From Devosia sp. Leaf420 (GTDB lineage: Bacteria; Pseudomonadota; Alphaproteobacteria; Rhizobiales; Devosiaceae), in assembly GCF_001425445.1 (NCBI RefSeq), contig NZ_LMQU01000012.1, positions 144,278 to 208,277 of the forward strand: a DNA stretch of 64,000 nucleotides, in the 5' to 3' direction. Of the stretch, positions 1 through 8,656 are shown piece by piece. The notes below the pieces were generated by a model. It was not told the origin of the DNA. It made no database searches and saw only the letters and a program-made list of their open reading frames with translations. The number at the start of each line of letters is the position of its first letter. Position 1 is the stretch's first letter. Position numbers and translations under genes: made by a program.

Positions 1-94
1 CATCGACAAATGCAAGACCGATAATCCGCCGCTCGAGAACAGGCTTTCAGGCCGGGTCGCCTGCTGGCGGGCCGGAGAGGTGGCTGCAGCATGA
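1..94 (+). CDS. C-terminal end of a peptide-type ABC transporter ATPase (partial)
   Basis: The first bases form an open frame (codons from position 2) ending IDKCKTDNPPLENRLSGRVA-CW..., with TGA at 92-94. A GxxVACW tail is typical of the C-terminus of DppD/OppD-type ATPases. The stop overlaps the next ATG (ATGA), so the two are translationally coupled, as DppD and DppF usually are. Only about 30 residues are visible, so the assignment rests mainly on the neighbour and the tail motif. Confidence 0.7.
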   Translation, partial: IDKCKTDNPPLENRLSGRVACWRAGEVAAA

Positions 95-933
95 GCGCGC
101 TTCTTGAACTCAATCATGTGAACAAGGACTATGCGGTCGGCGGGTTTCTCGACCGGTCGATCCTTCATGCGGTCAAGGATGTCAGCTTTAAGATCAGCGA
201 TACGGCGCCGGAGATCTTCACCATTGTCGGGGAATCCGGCAGTGGCAAGACGACGACGGCGCGGATGATCCTCGGCAATGAGACGCCGACGAGCGGGAGC
301 CTGACCTTTGAGGGGCAGGATATCGCCAAAATTCGCAGCCGGGCGGACAAGCTCAAGTTTATGGCGCGGGTGCAGCCGATTTTCCAGAACCCGTTCGAGG
401 CATTCAATCCGCTCTCGACGCTCGATTATTATCTCTATTCGACGGCTAAGCGGTTTCTGGGGCTAAAGCGCAAGACCGAGATCGAGGCGGAGGTCGACAA
501 GGCGCTCAACCATGTGGGGCTGAGCCTTGCCGAAGTCCGCGGCCGCTATTCGCACGAGCTTTCGGGTGGGCAGTTGCAGCGTATCGCGGTGGCGCGGGCG
601 CTGATACCGGAGCCGAAACTGATCGTGGCGGATGAACCGGTGTCGATGGTCGATGCGTCGCTGAGGATGTCGATTGTCAATCTCTTCCGGGATTTGCGGG
701 ATACGCTCGGGGTCTCGATCATCTACATCACCCACGATCTCTCGACGGCCTATTATATCTCGGACCGCGTGATCATCATGCACAAGGGAGATGTGGTGGA
801 GGCGGGGGCGGCGCAGACGGTGCTGGGCAATCCGCAGCACGATTATTCCAGGGCGCTCGCGAGTGCGGTTCTGCCGCCCGATCCGGTTTTGGCGCGGCGG
901 ATCATCGAAGAGAAGATGGCGGCGCGGGGCTAG
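91..933 (+). CDS. Oligopeptide/dipeptide ABC transporter ATP-binding protein (DppF/OppF type)
   Basis: Cytoplasmic ATPase subunit that would power uptake of peptides or oligosaccharides through a membrane permease lying upstream of the window. In the 280 residues I see Walker A GESGSGKTT (about 47-55), signature LSGGQ (157-161), Walker B LIVADEP (177-183) and the H-loop H215. Length and the C-terminal extension after the H-loop fit the DppF/OppF group. It overlaps the preceding ATPase by ATGA and its 3' end overlaps the convergent kinase gene by four bases. Substrate cannot be told from an ATPase alone. Confidence 0.9.
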   Translation: MSALLELNHVNKDYAVGGFLDRSILHAVKDVSFKISDTAPEIFTIVGESGSGKTTTARMILGNETPTSGSLTFEGQDIAKIRSRADKLKFMARVQPIFQNPFEAFNPLSTLDYYLYSTAKRFLGLKRKTEIEAEVDKALNHVGLSLAEVRGRYSHELSGGQLQRIAVARALIPEPKLIVADEPVSMVDASLRMSIVNLFRDLRDTLGVSIIYITHDLSTAYYISDRVIIMHKGDVVEAGAAQTVLGNPQHDYSRALASAVLPPDPVLARRIIEEKMAARG

Positions 934-3254
934 GTCTCCGTCGGGCGGAGAAGGCGGTGGACCGCCTGCACGACTTTGAGGAGTGATGCCGGCTTCTGGA
1001 TCTGGGTGATGCCGGCAAGGCCGGGCGGGATGATCTCGGTGTCGTAGCCGGTAAGAAAAAGGAACGGGGTCGCTCGTTCGCCGAGATAGGCAGCGAGTCC
1101 GAAGCCGGCGCCGGTGCCGAGATTGATGTCGAGAATGGCGGCGTCGGGATGTTCGGTTTCGGCGCTTTCCTTGGCGCGCATTTCGTCGGCGAAGGGGCCG
1201 ATGACGGTCGCGCCGGCGCGGCGGAGAGCGGTCGAAACGTCGGAGGCGAGGAGGTAGTCGTCTTCCGAGACGAGAATGCGATAGCCGGACAGATTGGGCG
1301 CCTGGGCAAGATCGAGACTGCCGCCGTGGACCGAGACGGGGGTGGGCGAGGCGGTGTCGAGAATGCTGGCCTTTTCTGGCAGCGGGAATTCGAGCGTGCA
1401 GCGAAGGCCGGTGGGGGAGAATTGCATCTCGCCGGTGCCGTCCAATTCATATGGGATGCGTCGCTCGATCAGTTCGCTGCCAAAGCCGCGACGGCGGGGT
1501 TCGCTGAGATCTGTCAGCCCGCTTTCCTGCCAATCGATGTGGAGCCAATCGGTCCCGCGGCGCACCTGCTGGGTCCACCGGATCGTGAGCTTGCCGTGGG
1601 GCACGGCGAGGGCGCCATATTTGGCGGCATTGGTGGTGAGTTCGTGAATGGCGAGTGTCAGGACCTCGATGGCCTTGGGGCCGAGTTCGATCGGTGGGCC
1701 ATCGAGCGTCACCTGCCCAGGCTGGGGCGCGTGGGCCGAAACCTCTTCCTCGATCATCGTCCCCAAAATCGTGCCGGTCTCGGTGCTACGCGTCAGTAGA
1801 GCCTGGACGCGGGCGAGGGCGGTGAGGCGGCCGGCGAGGAGGCTTTGGTAGCTCGCGACGCTGTCGGCGGTCGAGGCGGAGCGACTGGCGATGGACCGGA
1901 TCACCGCCATGATGTTGCGCACGCGATGCTGCAATTCGGCGAGCAACACGGCCTGGTGTTCGGTCGAAATGCGCGCGTCAGTAATGTCGGTCGAAAAGCC
2001 TGCGATCCGCTCAACCTGGCCAAGATTGTCGAGAAGCGGAAAACCGGTGCTGCGGATCCAGCGGAAGGCGCCATCCGAGGGGCGGAGGATGCGGTAGTCG
2101 TGAACCACGGCTTCCCCGCGCCGGATTGCCGCGACATTGGCCATGACGTCGGGGCGGTCCTCGGGGAGGATCATAGCGTCGAGCGCGCGGGCATCGGCGC
2201 GTGCGGCATCCGGCGAAATGCCGAGGACGGTTTCCATGGCCTGACTGGCGAATTCGACGGCAAGCGTTTTGGCATCGCGGATCCAAAGGGCATCGGACGA
2301 GGCGTCGGCAAATTTGCGGAAGCGTTCTTCGCTGGCGCGAAGCGCCGCCTGGGCGCGCTTTTGTTCGCTGATGTCCTGGAAAAGCACGGCCACCTGGCGC
2401 GTTTCGGGGCGGCCGACGCGGAAGGCGTAGAGATCGAAGGTGCGATCTTCGAGCGCGGAGGAGTTTTCTTCAAAGCGTAGGCTTTCGCCCGTCACCGCGA
2501 CGCGGTCGTAGATCTCGATCCACTTCTCCTCGATGTCGGGTGTCAATTCCTTGATGGTCTTGCCCGTCGCATCATGGAGGCCATTATGGCGCTCGAAGGC
2601 CGCGTTCACCTCGATATAGCGCCAGTCGACGGCTTTCTTGCCGTCGTAGAGCATCTGGATGATGCAATAGCCCTGATCCATGGAGCTGAAGAGCTCGCGG
2701 TATTTTTCTTCGTTTTGACGGAGCGCTGCCTCGGCGCGGGCGCGTTCGACGGCGGCCCAGGTGCGCTCGGCCGTCGCCTCGGTCACGGCGACCTCGGTTT
2801 CGGTAAAATCATGCGGGCCGGCAAAATGAACGGCGAGGATGGCGACGAGGCCGCCATTTTTAACGAGGGGCACATTGAGCGTAGCGCCAAGGCCGAGGGT
2901 GGCGTGGGCGGCTTTTTCTGCGGGGCTCAGGCTTGGGTCGGCCTGGATATCGGGGCGAATGGAGGAGCGCCCGGCGAGGAGGGCGGTCATGAGTTCGATG
3001 CCGTAATCGGCGTAGCGATAGCGGCCGGCAAGGCTCGGACCGCGATTGGTCCAATCCCGGGTCAATTGCACATGGACGCCATCGCCGAGGTCTTCGGCAT
3101 AGGCGACGCGGTCGGCATCGAGTTCGAGGGCAAGGACGCGCTGGGCGACGACCTGGATTTCAACCGGATCGTCGAGCTGGCGGATCGCATCGGTCAGTTT
3201 GAGGAGGTAGGCCTCGATCTGAAGCCGGGCCCCGGCCGGTGGTTGGCCGATCAC
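930..3254 (-). CDS. Hybrid sensor histidine kinase: GAF-PAS-PAS-HWE kinase-receiver
   Basis: Cytoplasmic 774-residue sensor with no membrane segment. Domains in order: GAF (about 15-170), two PAS domains (about 182-300 and 308-427), an HWE/HisKA_2-type dimerisation box LLAELQHRVRN with phospho-acceptor H443, ATPase N-box HELTTNAAKYGAL (N542), G-box RRRGFGSELI, and a C-terminal receiver (about 658-770) with acidic pocket EDD, phospho-acceptor D709, T735 and K754. HWE kinases are typical of Rhizobiales and often signal in light or general stress pathways. Start ATG overlaps the upstream small gene by four bases. The signal sensed is unknown. Confidence 0.9.
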   Translation of the reverse strand: MIGQPPAGARLQIEAYLLKLTDAIRQLDDPVEIQVVAQRVLALELDADRVAYAEDLGDGVHVQLTRDWTNRGPSLAGRYRYADYGIELMTALLAGRSSIRPDIQADPSLSPAEKAAHATLGLGATLNVPLVKNGGLVAILAVHFAGPHDFTETEVAVTEATAERTWAAVERARAEAALRQNEEKYRELFSSMDQGYCIIQMLYDGKKAVDWRYIEVNAAFERHNGLHDATGKTIKELTPDIEEKWIEIYDRVAVTGESLRFEENSSALEDRTFDLYAFRVGRPETRQVAVLFQDISEQKRAQAALRASEERFRKFADASSDALWIRDAKTLAVEFASQAMETVLGISPDAARADARALDAMILPEDRPDVMANVAAIRRGEAVVHDYRILRPSDGAFRWIRSTGFPLLDNLGQVERIAGFSTDITDARISTEHQAVLLAELQHRVRNIMAVIRSIASRSASTADSVASYQSLLAGRLTALARVQALLTRSTETGTILGTMIEEEVSAHAPQPGQVTLDGPPIELGPKAIEVLTLAIHELTTNAAKYGALAVPHGKLTIRWTQQVRRGTDWLHIDWQESGLTDLSEPRRRGFGSELIERRIPYELDGTGEMQFSPTGLRCTLEFPLPEKASILDTASPTPVSVHGGSLDLAQAPNLSGYRILVSEDDYLLASDVSTALRRAGATVIGPFADEMRAKESAETEHPDAAILDINLGTGAGFGLAAYLGERATPFLFLTGYDTEIIPPGLAGITQIQKPASLLKVVQAVHRLLRPTET

Positions 3255-3490
3255 GGATACTGCTTCAGAACGGGCTTTTGAAGGCCGCCATCGTCGGACA
3301 CCTGATGTTCCTCCGGCGACGCGGGAACAGGGGCATTGCCATAGGGATCGCGGCTGCGTTCGCGTTTTATCTGGCGGGCGGCAAGGGCGTCCGCCTCCGT
3401 TTCAGTGTCGGCGACGAGCGCGGCAGCTTTCGCTGCGGGGATGCCGAAGTCTTCTGCGAGAAAACTCACTTCTTCGTCCTTGGGCTGCAT
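3251..3490 (-). CDS. Small hypothetical protein coupled to the hybrid kinase
   Basis: A 79-residue acidic, soluble protein whose stop overlaps the kinase ATG (ATGA), so the two are probably co-translated. I chose the ATG at 3490 because GGAG lies seven bases upstream; an in-frame ATG at 3544 (97 residues) has no clear ribosome binding site. The segment EEVSFLAEDFGIPAAKAAAL weakly recalls DUF3606-type small helical proteins, but I do not recognise it securely. Its coupling suggests a role with the kinase. Confidence 0.6.
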   Translation of the reverse strand: MQPKDEEVSFLAEDFGIPAAKAAALVADTETEADALAARQIKRERSRDPYGNAPVPASPEEHQVSDDGGLQKPVLKQYP

Positions 3491-3725
3491 GCCGAAACTC
3501 CGTGTTGCGATGGGCGATGGATCGAACTGGAAATGTTCGAACATGGCCCGGAGTTGCGCCAGACCATGGCTAGCATGGCGGCGACGGCGGCACGATTACG
3601 CAGGTTAATTGGATCGGCGGCGAGTGTGCGTCATCAGGGACTTAACCTGAGGCAGGTGCTGAACCTTCGCGGATTCCCAGCCATTTGCCCGGCATGTCCA
3701 AGCCGGCAATCAGGAGGAATTTTTG

Positions 3726-4265
3726 ATGAGCGACACAAGCGTCGACGACGCACCAAAGCGCGCAAGCAAGGATGACAAGGACGGCGATCTGGCAGTGGTC
3801 GGCCGGTCGGTCCTCGTCGGCAAGCCGATTGCCGAAGTCTATGAAGGCTGGCGCGACCCAACGCGGTTTCCCGGCTTCATGAAGGCGGTCGAAGCCGTGG
3901 AAAAGCGGGGCGAAGACTATCATTGGACGGTCCGCGCGCCGCTCGCGCAAACGGTGACGCTCGTGACCAAGATCACCGAGGACGTGCCGCACAAAACGAT
4001 TGCCTGGGAATCGACCGAAGACTCCCAGATCAAGACGCGCGGTCGCGTGACGTTCGAGACCGCGCCGGCCGATCGCGGCACCGTGGTGACCGCTGACATC
4101 TCCTATGCGCCGCCGGGCGGAGACGTTGGGCGGATCGTCGCCAAGCTCTTTGCGGCCGAGCCTAATATCCAGGCGCGGCACGAGCTCAAGCGCTTCAAGA
4201 TGCTCATGGAAACCGGCGAAATCGCCACTGGCAGCTTTCACAGCAAACAGAACGAGGAAAACTGA
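3726..4265 (+). CDS. SRPBCC (START/Bet v1-like) family protein
   Basis: A 179-residue soluble protein of the polyketide cyclase/dehydrase-like SRPBCC fold, a hydrophobic-ligand pocket. The pattern [20 protein letters not shown] near residue 25 followed by a central [18 protein letters not shown] and a terminal helix fits. Start is the ATG at 3726, preceded by AGGAGG (3712-3717); the in-frame TTG at 3723 lies too close to that site. It overlaps the following dehydrogenase gene by one base, a pairing that suggests one operon. Ligand unknown; no catalytic residues are evident. Confidence 0.85.
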   Translation: MSDTSVDDAPKRASKDDKDGDLAVVGRSVLVGKPIAEVYEGWRDPTRFPGFMKAVEAVEKRGEDYHWTVRAPLAQTVTLVTKITEDVPHKTIAWESTEDSQIKTRGRVTFETAPADRGTVVTADISYAPPGGDVGRIVAKLFAAEPNIQARHELKRFKMLMETGEIATGSFHSKQNEEN

Positions 4266-5434
4266 TGCGGGCGCTCACTTGGCACGGCAATAACGACGTT
4301 CGCGTCGACACTCACCCCGATCCCGAAATTCTCAACCCGCGCGATGCGATCCTGAAAGTGACATCGACCGCCATCTGCGGGTCCGACCTGCACCTTTATG
4401 ACGGCGTCATTCCCGGCCTGATATCGGGCGATATTCTCGGCCATGAATTCATGGGCGAGGTGGTCGAGGTGGGACCCAAAAGTACGCTCAAGAAGGGCCA
4501 GCGCGTCGTCGTGCCTTTCACCATTTCCTGTGGTGGATGCTTCCACTGCAAGAAGGGTCAGTTTTCGGCGTGCGACAATTCCAATCCAGCGGAAAAGCAG
4601 GATGCGAGCGAAAAGCTCTACGGACATGGCATGGGGGCAGCATTTGGCTACACGCACCTGACCGGTGGCTATGCCGGCGGACAGGCGGAATATGTGCGCG
4701 TGCCGTTTTCCGATGTTGGGCCGATCGTCATTCCCGATGAGCTGGGCGACGAGGATGTGCTCTTTCTTTCCGATATCCTGCCGACGGGCTGGATGGCGGC
4801 GGAGAATGCAGAAATCGAGCCGGGCGATACCGTTGCCGTCTGGGGCGCGGGACCGGTTGGGCTCTTTGCGGTGCAAAGCGCCGTCATCATGGGCGCGGCG
4901 CAGGTGATCGTCATCGATCACCACGAGCATCGGCTGGAATTGGCCAAGCAATTTGGCGCCAAGACCATCAATTTCGAAAAGACGCATGTGCGCGAGGCAT
5001 TGATGGAGATGACCGCGGGCATCGGGCCTGATGCGGTGATCGACGCTGTGGGCATGGAAGCCCATGGGTTTGTGGTCGATAATGTTCTCGACCTCGTCAA
5101 ACAGAAGATCGCGCCGGGTGCGGATCGCGGCCATGCCTTGCGGCAGGCGCTGCTGGCGTGCCGGAAGGGCGGGCGGGTTTCTGTGCCCGGCGTCTATGGC
5201 GGCATGCTCGACAAGTGGCCGCTTGGCGCGATGATGGAAAAGGGCCTGACCATCAAGGGCGGCCAGACCCATGTGCAGCGCTATACCGGGGATCTGCTGC
5301 GGCGCATCATGGAGAAGGAAATCGATACGACCTTCCTGATCAGCCACCGGTTGTCGCTCGAAGAAGCGCCGATGGGCTACAAGAACTTCCACGACAAGCA
5401 AAACGAATGGACCAAGGTCGTGTTGCGGCCCTGA
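4265..5434 (+). CDS. Zinc-dependent alcohol dehydrogenase (MDR family)
   Basis: Medium-chain dehydrogenase/reductase of 389 residues, oxidising an alcohol or aldehyde adduct with NAD(P). Catalytic zinc ligands C38, H60 and E61 ([17 protein letters not shown]) and a complete structural-zinc lobe C89, C92, C95, C103 are visible. The Rossmann motif [13 protein letters not shown] starts near residue 190. The long insertion before the coenzyme domain and the length resemble the formaldehyde dehydrogenase-like branch used in many soil bacteria, but the substrate is not certain. Cotranscribed with the SRPBCC gene and followed by a strong hairpin. Confidence 0.9.
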   Translation: MRALTWHGNNDVRVDTHPDPEILNPRDAILKVTSTAICGSDLHLYDGVIPGLISGDILGHEFMGEVVEVGPKSTLKKGQRVVVPFTISCGGCFHCKKGQFSACDNSNPAEKQDASEKLYGHGMGAAFGYTHLTGGYAGGQAEYVRVPFSDVGPIVIPDELGDEDVLFLSDILPTGWMAAENAEIEPGDTVAVWGAGPVGLFAVQSAVIMGAAQVIVIDHHEHRLELAKQFGAKTINFEKTHVREALMEMTAGIGPDAVIDAVGMEAHGFVVDNVLDLVKQKIAPGADRGHALRQALLACRKGGRVSVPGVYGGMLDKWPLGAMMEKGLTIKGGQTHVQRYTGDLLRRIMEKEIDTTFLISHRLSLEEAPMGYKNFHDKQNEWTKVVLRP

Positions 5435-5439
5435 TCGAT

Positions 5440-5471
5440 GAAGCGGCCGGCGCTGATGCTCCGGCCGCTTC
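5440..5471 (+). terminator. Hairpin after the dehydrogenase gene
   Basis: Perfect 11-base stem GAAGCGGCCGG / CCGGCCGCTTC with a 10-base loop, starting five bases after the dehydrogenase stop. No T-run follows (GCCATTT), so it may be a Rho-assisted terminator or a 3'-end stabilising structure. Confidence 0.6.
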
Positions 5472-5581
5472 GCCATTTGAATATGTCGACGATGCCGTGG
5501 TCTAGGCGGGATGATCTGAGATGTGGCAGGCAGCTTCGAGCGTGCCCCGCCGTTCCCTTCAAGAGACCAGTGGAGAGAACG

Positions 5582-5713
5582 ATGTCGACACCAACAGAAA
5601 TCTACGTCACCGGATTGCGCAACGCTCACGCCATGGAACAACAGGCGCTGGCGATTATGCGCCAGCAGGTCGAGCGCATCGAGCATTATCCGGACGTCGA
5701 GGCGAAGAAGTGA
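5582..5713 (+). pseudogene. Truncated ferritin-like DUF892 (YciE/YciF) gene, N-terminal remnant
   Basis: Begins with ATG after GGAGAG and encodes MSTPTEIYVTGLRNAHAMEQ, then QALAIMRQQVERIEHYPDVEAKK and a stop at codon 44. This is the characteristic N-terminus of DUF892 ferritin-like proteins, which normally run to about 160-170 residues; the helical bundle that binds metal is missing. No downstream frame resumes the family before the next small gene, so a deletion is more likely than a single frameshift. The family is usually stress-induced. It may still be translated as a 43-residue peptide. Confidence 0.65.
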
Positions 5714-5741
5714 CGGCGGTCTTCATTGATGGCATTCGGCA

Positions 5742-5918
5742 ATGAGCGAGCCTGACAGGCGGTCCGAAACCGACAAGGTGATTGTCGATAGCGCGCAGGG
5801 GAAGGCTGAACGTCTTCTCCTCGGGACCAATCCCTATGGCAGCATGCTGCGGATTTTTGGCGTCGTACTGGCGTTTATCCTGATTGCCGGCACGGTGTTT
5901 TATGTGGTGGGTCAATAA
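5742..5918 (+). CDS. Small single-pass membrane protein, unknown function
   Basis: A 58-residue frame starting MSEPDRRSETDKVIVDSAQG, with a charged N-terminal half and one hydrophobic segment (about residues 38-56, IFGVVLAFILIAGTVFYVV) ending in GQ. The topology suggests an N-in inner membrane micro-protein. It follows the truncated DUF892 remnant by 28 bases; no strong Shine-Dalgarno is present. I do not recognise the family. Confidence 0.5.
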   Translation: MSEPDRRSETDKVIVDSAQGKAERLLLGTNPYGSMLRIFGVVLAFILIAGTVFYVVGQ

Positions 5919-6026
5919 TTACGCGCCCCACACTCAACAAATGTTAGCGCGGACAGAGCCGATCCTGCTGTAGGTTAAACGCTCAAGTCTTGGCCCTTTG
6001 GGCTTCCACCGACGGAGGAATGACCA

Positions 6027-6530
6027 ATGGATCTCGAGGGAAAACGGATCCTGGTCGTCGAGGACGATTTCTACCTCGCCGATGAAATGTGCCAGGATTT
6101 GCGCCGCCAGGGCGCGATCGTTCTCGGACCGGCGCCGACTCCTTTTTATGCCATGCAATTGCTGGGGCGGCGCGGTGTCGATGGTGCAGTGCTCGATGTA
6201 CGCCTGCACGGCACAACAGTGTTCAGCCTCGCCGATGAACTGACGCGCCGGGGCACGCCGATCATCTTTGCAACGGCCTTTGGCGATGAGGCGATGCCAG
6301 AGCGTTACAAGGGCAAGCCGCGGCTGACCAAGCCCTATGATCGCTCGCGGCTGATCGAAGCTATTCTCGAAATGGGAAACAGGCGGCAAGCTGAGCCGGT
6401 GGCGCAGCCCCGGATCATGGCGCGGAGCGCCGCAGACGATAACCGGGATGCAGATCCTCGGACGCGCATGATGCGCGCGATCTGCGTGACGATGCGGCGC
6501 TCCTACGAAGCGGCTAGCGCGCGTCAGTGA
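6027..6530 (+). CDS. Single-domain response regulator with a C-terminal tail
   Basis: Receiver domain of 167 residues: acidic pocket VVEDD (D13, D14), phospho-acceptor D57 in VLDVRL, T83 and K102 (TKPYD). After the receiver (about residue 120) there is a basic, probably flexible tail with no recognisable DNA-binding or enzyme domain. GGAGGA lies upstream of the ATG. Stand-alone receivers of this type commonly take phosphate from HWE kinases, so the hybrid kinases in this window are plausible partners, but that is inference. Its 3' end overlaps the convergent Crp-like gene by 17 bases. Confidence 0.85.
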   Translation: MDLEGKRILVVEDDFYLADEMCQDLRRQGAIVLGPAPTPFYAMQLLGRRGVDGAVLDVRLHGTTVFSLADELTRRGTPIIFATAFGDEAMPERYKGKPRLTKPYDRSRLIEAILEMGNRRQAEPVAQPRIMARSAADDNRDADPRTRMMRAICVTMRRSYEAASARQ

Positions 6531-7266
6531 GATAAGCTGGCGAGAAGCCGGCAATGCGCTGCAGCTCCGCCTGATCGAGCAGATTGATCCGCGCACCGAC
6601 GGTGCGGACAAGTCCGCGGCGGCGCAATTCCTGCAAGGTGCGATTGACGTGAACGGCCGAGAGGGCGAGGTAAGCGCCCATATCGGCCTGCGTCATGTTC
6701 AGAAGAAATTGCGCATGATCGGCAAGGCGCACGCGGCGCAGGCGGAATTCGAGCTCGCAAAGAAAATGCGCCATGCGCTCGAGCGCTGTGCGATGGCCGA
6801 TCGAGAGCAGCAACTCCTCGGTGACGGCGGTGTCGATCGAAAGATTGGCGAGCAGGGCCGCCAGAATATTGGGATAGTGCTCGCAGAGGGTGATGACCTC
6901 TTCCATCGGCGCGCGCATCACCGTGCATGGGGTGACGGCGCAGAGGGTGGAGAGTGTCATGTGCCCGGTGACGATGGCATAGCAACAGATATCGCCGGGC
7001 ACGACCATCGACATCAGCCGGCGCACACCGTCTTCCATAGTGCGCTGGCGAAAGACCATACCGCTCGATAGGAGGCAGAGGTCTCTGCGGCTATCGATGC
7101 TGCCGTCTGCGGGGACGTTTTGCCGGGTCCATGAGAGGCCGGCAAGGGCCGCGACCTCGTTGTTTTTCAAGAGGCCCGTTTCCCAGAGGCGCTTGAATAT
7201 AACAGGCCCGGGCATAGGCGTTTCGAATGGCTTTACATTGCTGGCGAGCATTATCGGTCCAATCAT
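6514..7266 (-). CDS. Crp/Fnr-family transcriptional regulator (first of two)
   Basis: About 250 residues: an N-terminal beta-roll sensor region (VPGDICCYAIVTGHMTLST) and a C-terminal winged helix-turn-helix with LNMTQADMGAYLALSAVHVN as the recognition unit. No Fnr-type N-terminal cysteine cluster and no convincing cAMP-binding signature are seen, so the effector is unknown. Start is uncertain: ATG 7266, ATG 7251 and TTG 7284 are all in frame; none has an ideal ribosome binding site. Divergent from a paralogue at 7576, with a shared intergenic region. Confidence 0.85.
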   Translation of the reverse strand: MIGPIMLASNVKPFETPMPGPVIFKRLWETGLLKNNEVAALAGLSWTRQNVPADGSIDSRRDLCLLSSGMVFRQRTMEDGVRRLMSMVVPGDICCYAIVTGHMTLSTLCAVTPCTVMRAPMEEVITLCEHYPNILAALLANLSIDTAVTEELLLSIGHRTALERMAHFLCELEFRLRRVRLADHAQFLLNMTQADMGAYLALSAVHVNRTLQELRRRGLVRTVGARINLLDQAELQRIAGFSPAYLTDAR

Positions 7267-7575
7267 TCCCCCTATTGAGTACAACTCCGAATGCGCGCGA
7301 TCGGAGCAAGAGTTTTCTGAATTGGTCTGAGAGACAAATGTGACTAACGCAGGTTAGATGGACGACAATCTATTTAGATCGATTTCGAGGACGCTAATGC
7401 CTTGTTTAACCTATGTGAATTGCACGGCGCGCAACGGCCTATAGGGTCAAGTCCAGATACGAAGAATCATGGGCTTGCCGTTGAAAACGAACAATAATTC
7501 TGGGGTGGAAAGCGGGTGCCCCGGCTGCGGGATGACGTGGTTCACGCAATGCGTAACGCTTCGGGCGCGACCTGA
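7267..7575. promoter_or_regulatory. Divergent promoter region between the two Crp/Fnr genes
   Basis: About 300 bases without a gene. It must hold both promoters. Near the rightward gene there are two interlocked palindromes, ACGCA-A-TGCGT (7544-7554) and GCGT-A-ACGC (7551-7559), about 17 bases before its ATG, a position suited to autorepression. I saw no canonical Fnr box (TTGAT-N4-ATCAA) and no EcfG-type promoter. Confidence 0.4.
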
Positions 7576-8316
7576 ATGAGGGGCGCGCTTCGTCCAACCC
7601 TGAGCCCGGGGGAAATCTGGCACCGCCGATTGACCGATTTGATGGATCTTTCCGAGGGTGCACGCGCTGCGGTGCGCGATGCCGTATCGGCGCCACGCAG
7701 CTATCAATCGCGCGAGCATATCGTGCGGGACGGGTTGGAAGATACGGCTGTGCGCGTGCTGCTGTCGGGTTTCGCCTGCCGCTACAAATACCTGCCGGAT
7801 GGCAGCCGGCAGATCACGACATTCATTGTGCCGGGCGACATTTGCGACTTTGGTTTTCTCTCCGATAGCCCGGCATCGCAGAGCGTCGTGACGCTCTCGC
7901 ATAGCACTGTGGGCATGGTCGATCTCGATCGGCTAGCGGGGATCGTCGAGCAATATCCCGAGGTGATGACGGCGATCCTGCGCTGCGCTGCGATCGAGCA
8001 TGGGGCGACCAATGAACTGCTGGTCAGCCTTGGTGGGCGCAACGCGTTGCACCGAGTCAGCCATCTCCTTTGCGAGATGCACTTCCGGCTCAATAAGGCG
8101 GGGCTGGTGCGCGAGGATGGCAGCTTCGACCTGCCGCTGACGCAGGCGGAACTGGGGGAGGCACTCGGGCTTTCGACGGTGCACGTCAATCGCACGGTGC
8201 AGGTGTTGCGCCGGCTGGGTCTTGCGACATGGAGGGACAAGGTTGTGACACTGCCGGACCCCGAGGGGATGCGGTCGCTGTGCTCGTTCGATCCTGGATA
8301 TTTGCAGGCCCGGTAG
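7576..8316 (+). CDS. Crp/Fnr-family transcriptional regulator (second of two)
   Basis: A 246-residue paralogue of the leftward regulator with the same layout: sensor beta-roll with VPGDICDFGFLSD and a C-terminal winged helix with LTQAELGEALGLSTVHVNRT. The pair share the SxVHVNRTxQxLRRxGL recognition pattern, so they probably bind similar sites. No cysteine cluster for iron-sulfur binding is present. Likely a DNA-binding regulator of redox or stress genes, effector unknown. The ATG at 7576 gives the usual family length. Confidence 0.88.
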   Translation: MRGALRPTLSPGEIWHRRLTDLMDLSEGARAAVRDAVSAPRSYQSREHIVRDGLEDTAVRVLLSGFACRYKYLPDGSRQITTFIVPGDICDFGFLSDSPASQSVVTLSHSTVGMVDLDRLAGIVEQYPEVMTAILRCAAIEHGATNELLVSLGGRNALHRVSHLLCEMHFRLNKAGLVREDGSFDLPLTQAELGEALGLSTVHVNRTVQVLRRLGLATWRDKVVTLPDPEGMRSLCSFDPGYLQAR

Positions 8317-8338
8317 GCGGTTATCCTACGCCTTTGGG

Positions 8339-8593
8339 CTATTGAGGGCTCGATCCGCCGGTCAAAACCTCAGCCCAACGTGACGATTGGCTCGCCTCAC
8401 GGGCAGCATCGGTCGCGAGGCCGATCAGCAGCGTTTCGACGGCGGATGGCGCGGGTGTCTCAGTCAATGGCAGGCGAAAAAGCTTGGCGCCGGTTTTGAC
8501 GTGGATCTGTCCATGCTCGACGAAATAGGTCGCGTGATAGGACCTGCCTTCGTGCTCGATGGTCAAATCGCGAACCAGATTTGCCTCAATCAT
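8339..8593 (-). CDS. Small conserved-looking hypothetical protein
   Basis: An 84-residue soluble protein, MIEANLVRDLTIEHEGRSYH at the start, predicted as a small beta-rich N-terminal half and a helical C-terminal half. ATG 8593 is chosen because GAGGAG lies seven bases upstream; a longer frame reaching 8761 would run through the palindrome and lacks a ribosome site. Lies between the inverted repeats at 8320 and 8777. Family not recognised. Confidence 0.6.
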   Translation of the reverse strand: MIEANLVRDLTIEHEGRSYHATYFVEHGQIHVKTGAKLFRLPLTETPAPSAVETLLIGLATDAAREASQSSRWAEVLTGGSSPQ

Positions 8594-8630
8594 CGCCTTG
8601 CTCCTCAAGCGCCGTGGCGCTGCCGTGCTT

Positions 8631-8656
8631 TGCGATATGCGAGGGCGCATATCGCA
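8631..8656. promoter_or_regulatory. 26-base perfect palindrome upstream of a small gene
   Basis: TGCGATATGCG-AGGG-CGCATATCGCA: 11-base arms without mismatch around a four-base spacer. It lies 38 bases upstream of the start at 8593, in the expected promoter zone. A dimeric repressor site is the simplest reading; a hairpin in a leader RNA is the alternative. Confidence 0.55.

Noticed and set aside
4238..5686. Long open frame (about 480 codons) on the strand opposite to the alcohol dehydrogenase
   Set aside because: It is antisense to a gene with intact catalytic motifs; such frames arise from high GC third positions. No ribosome site or domain.
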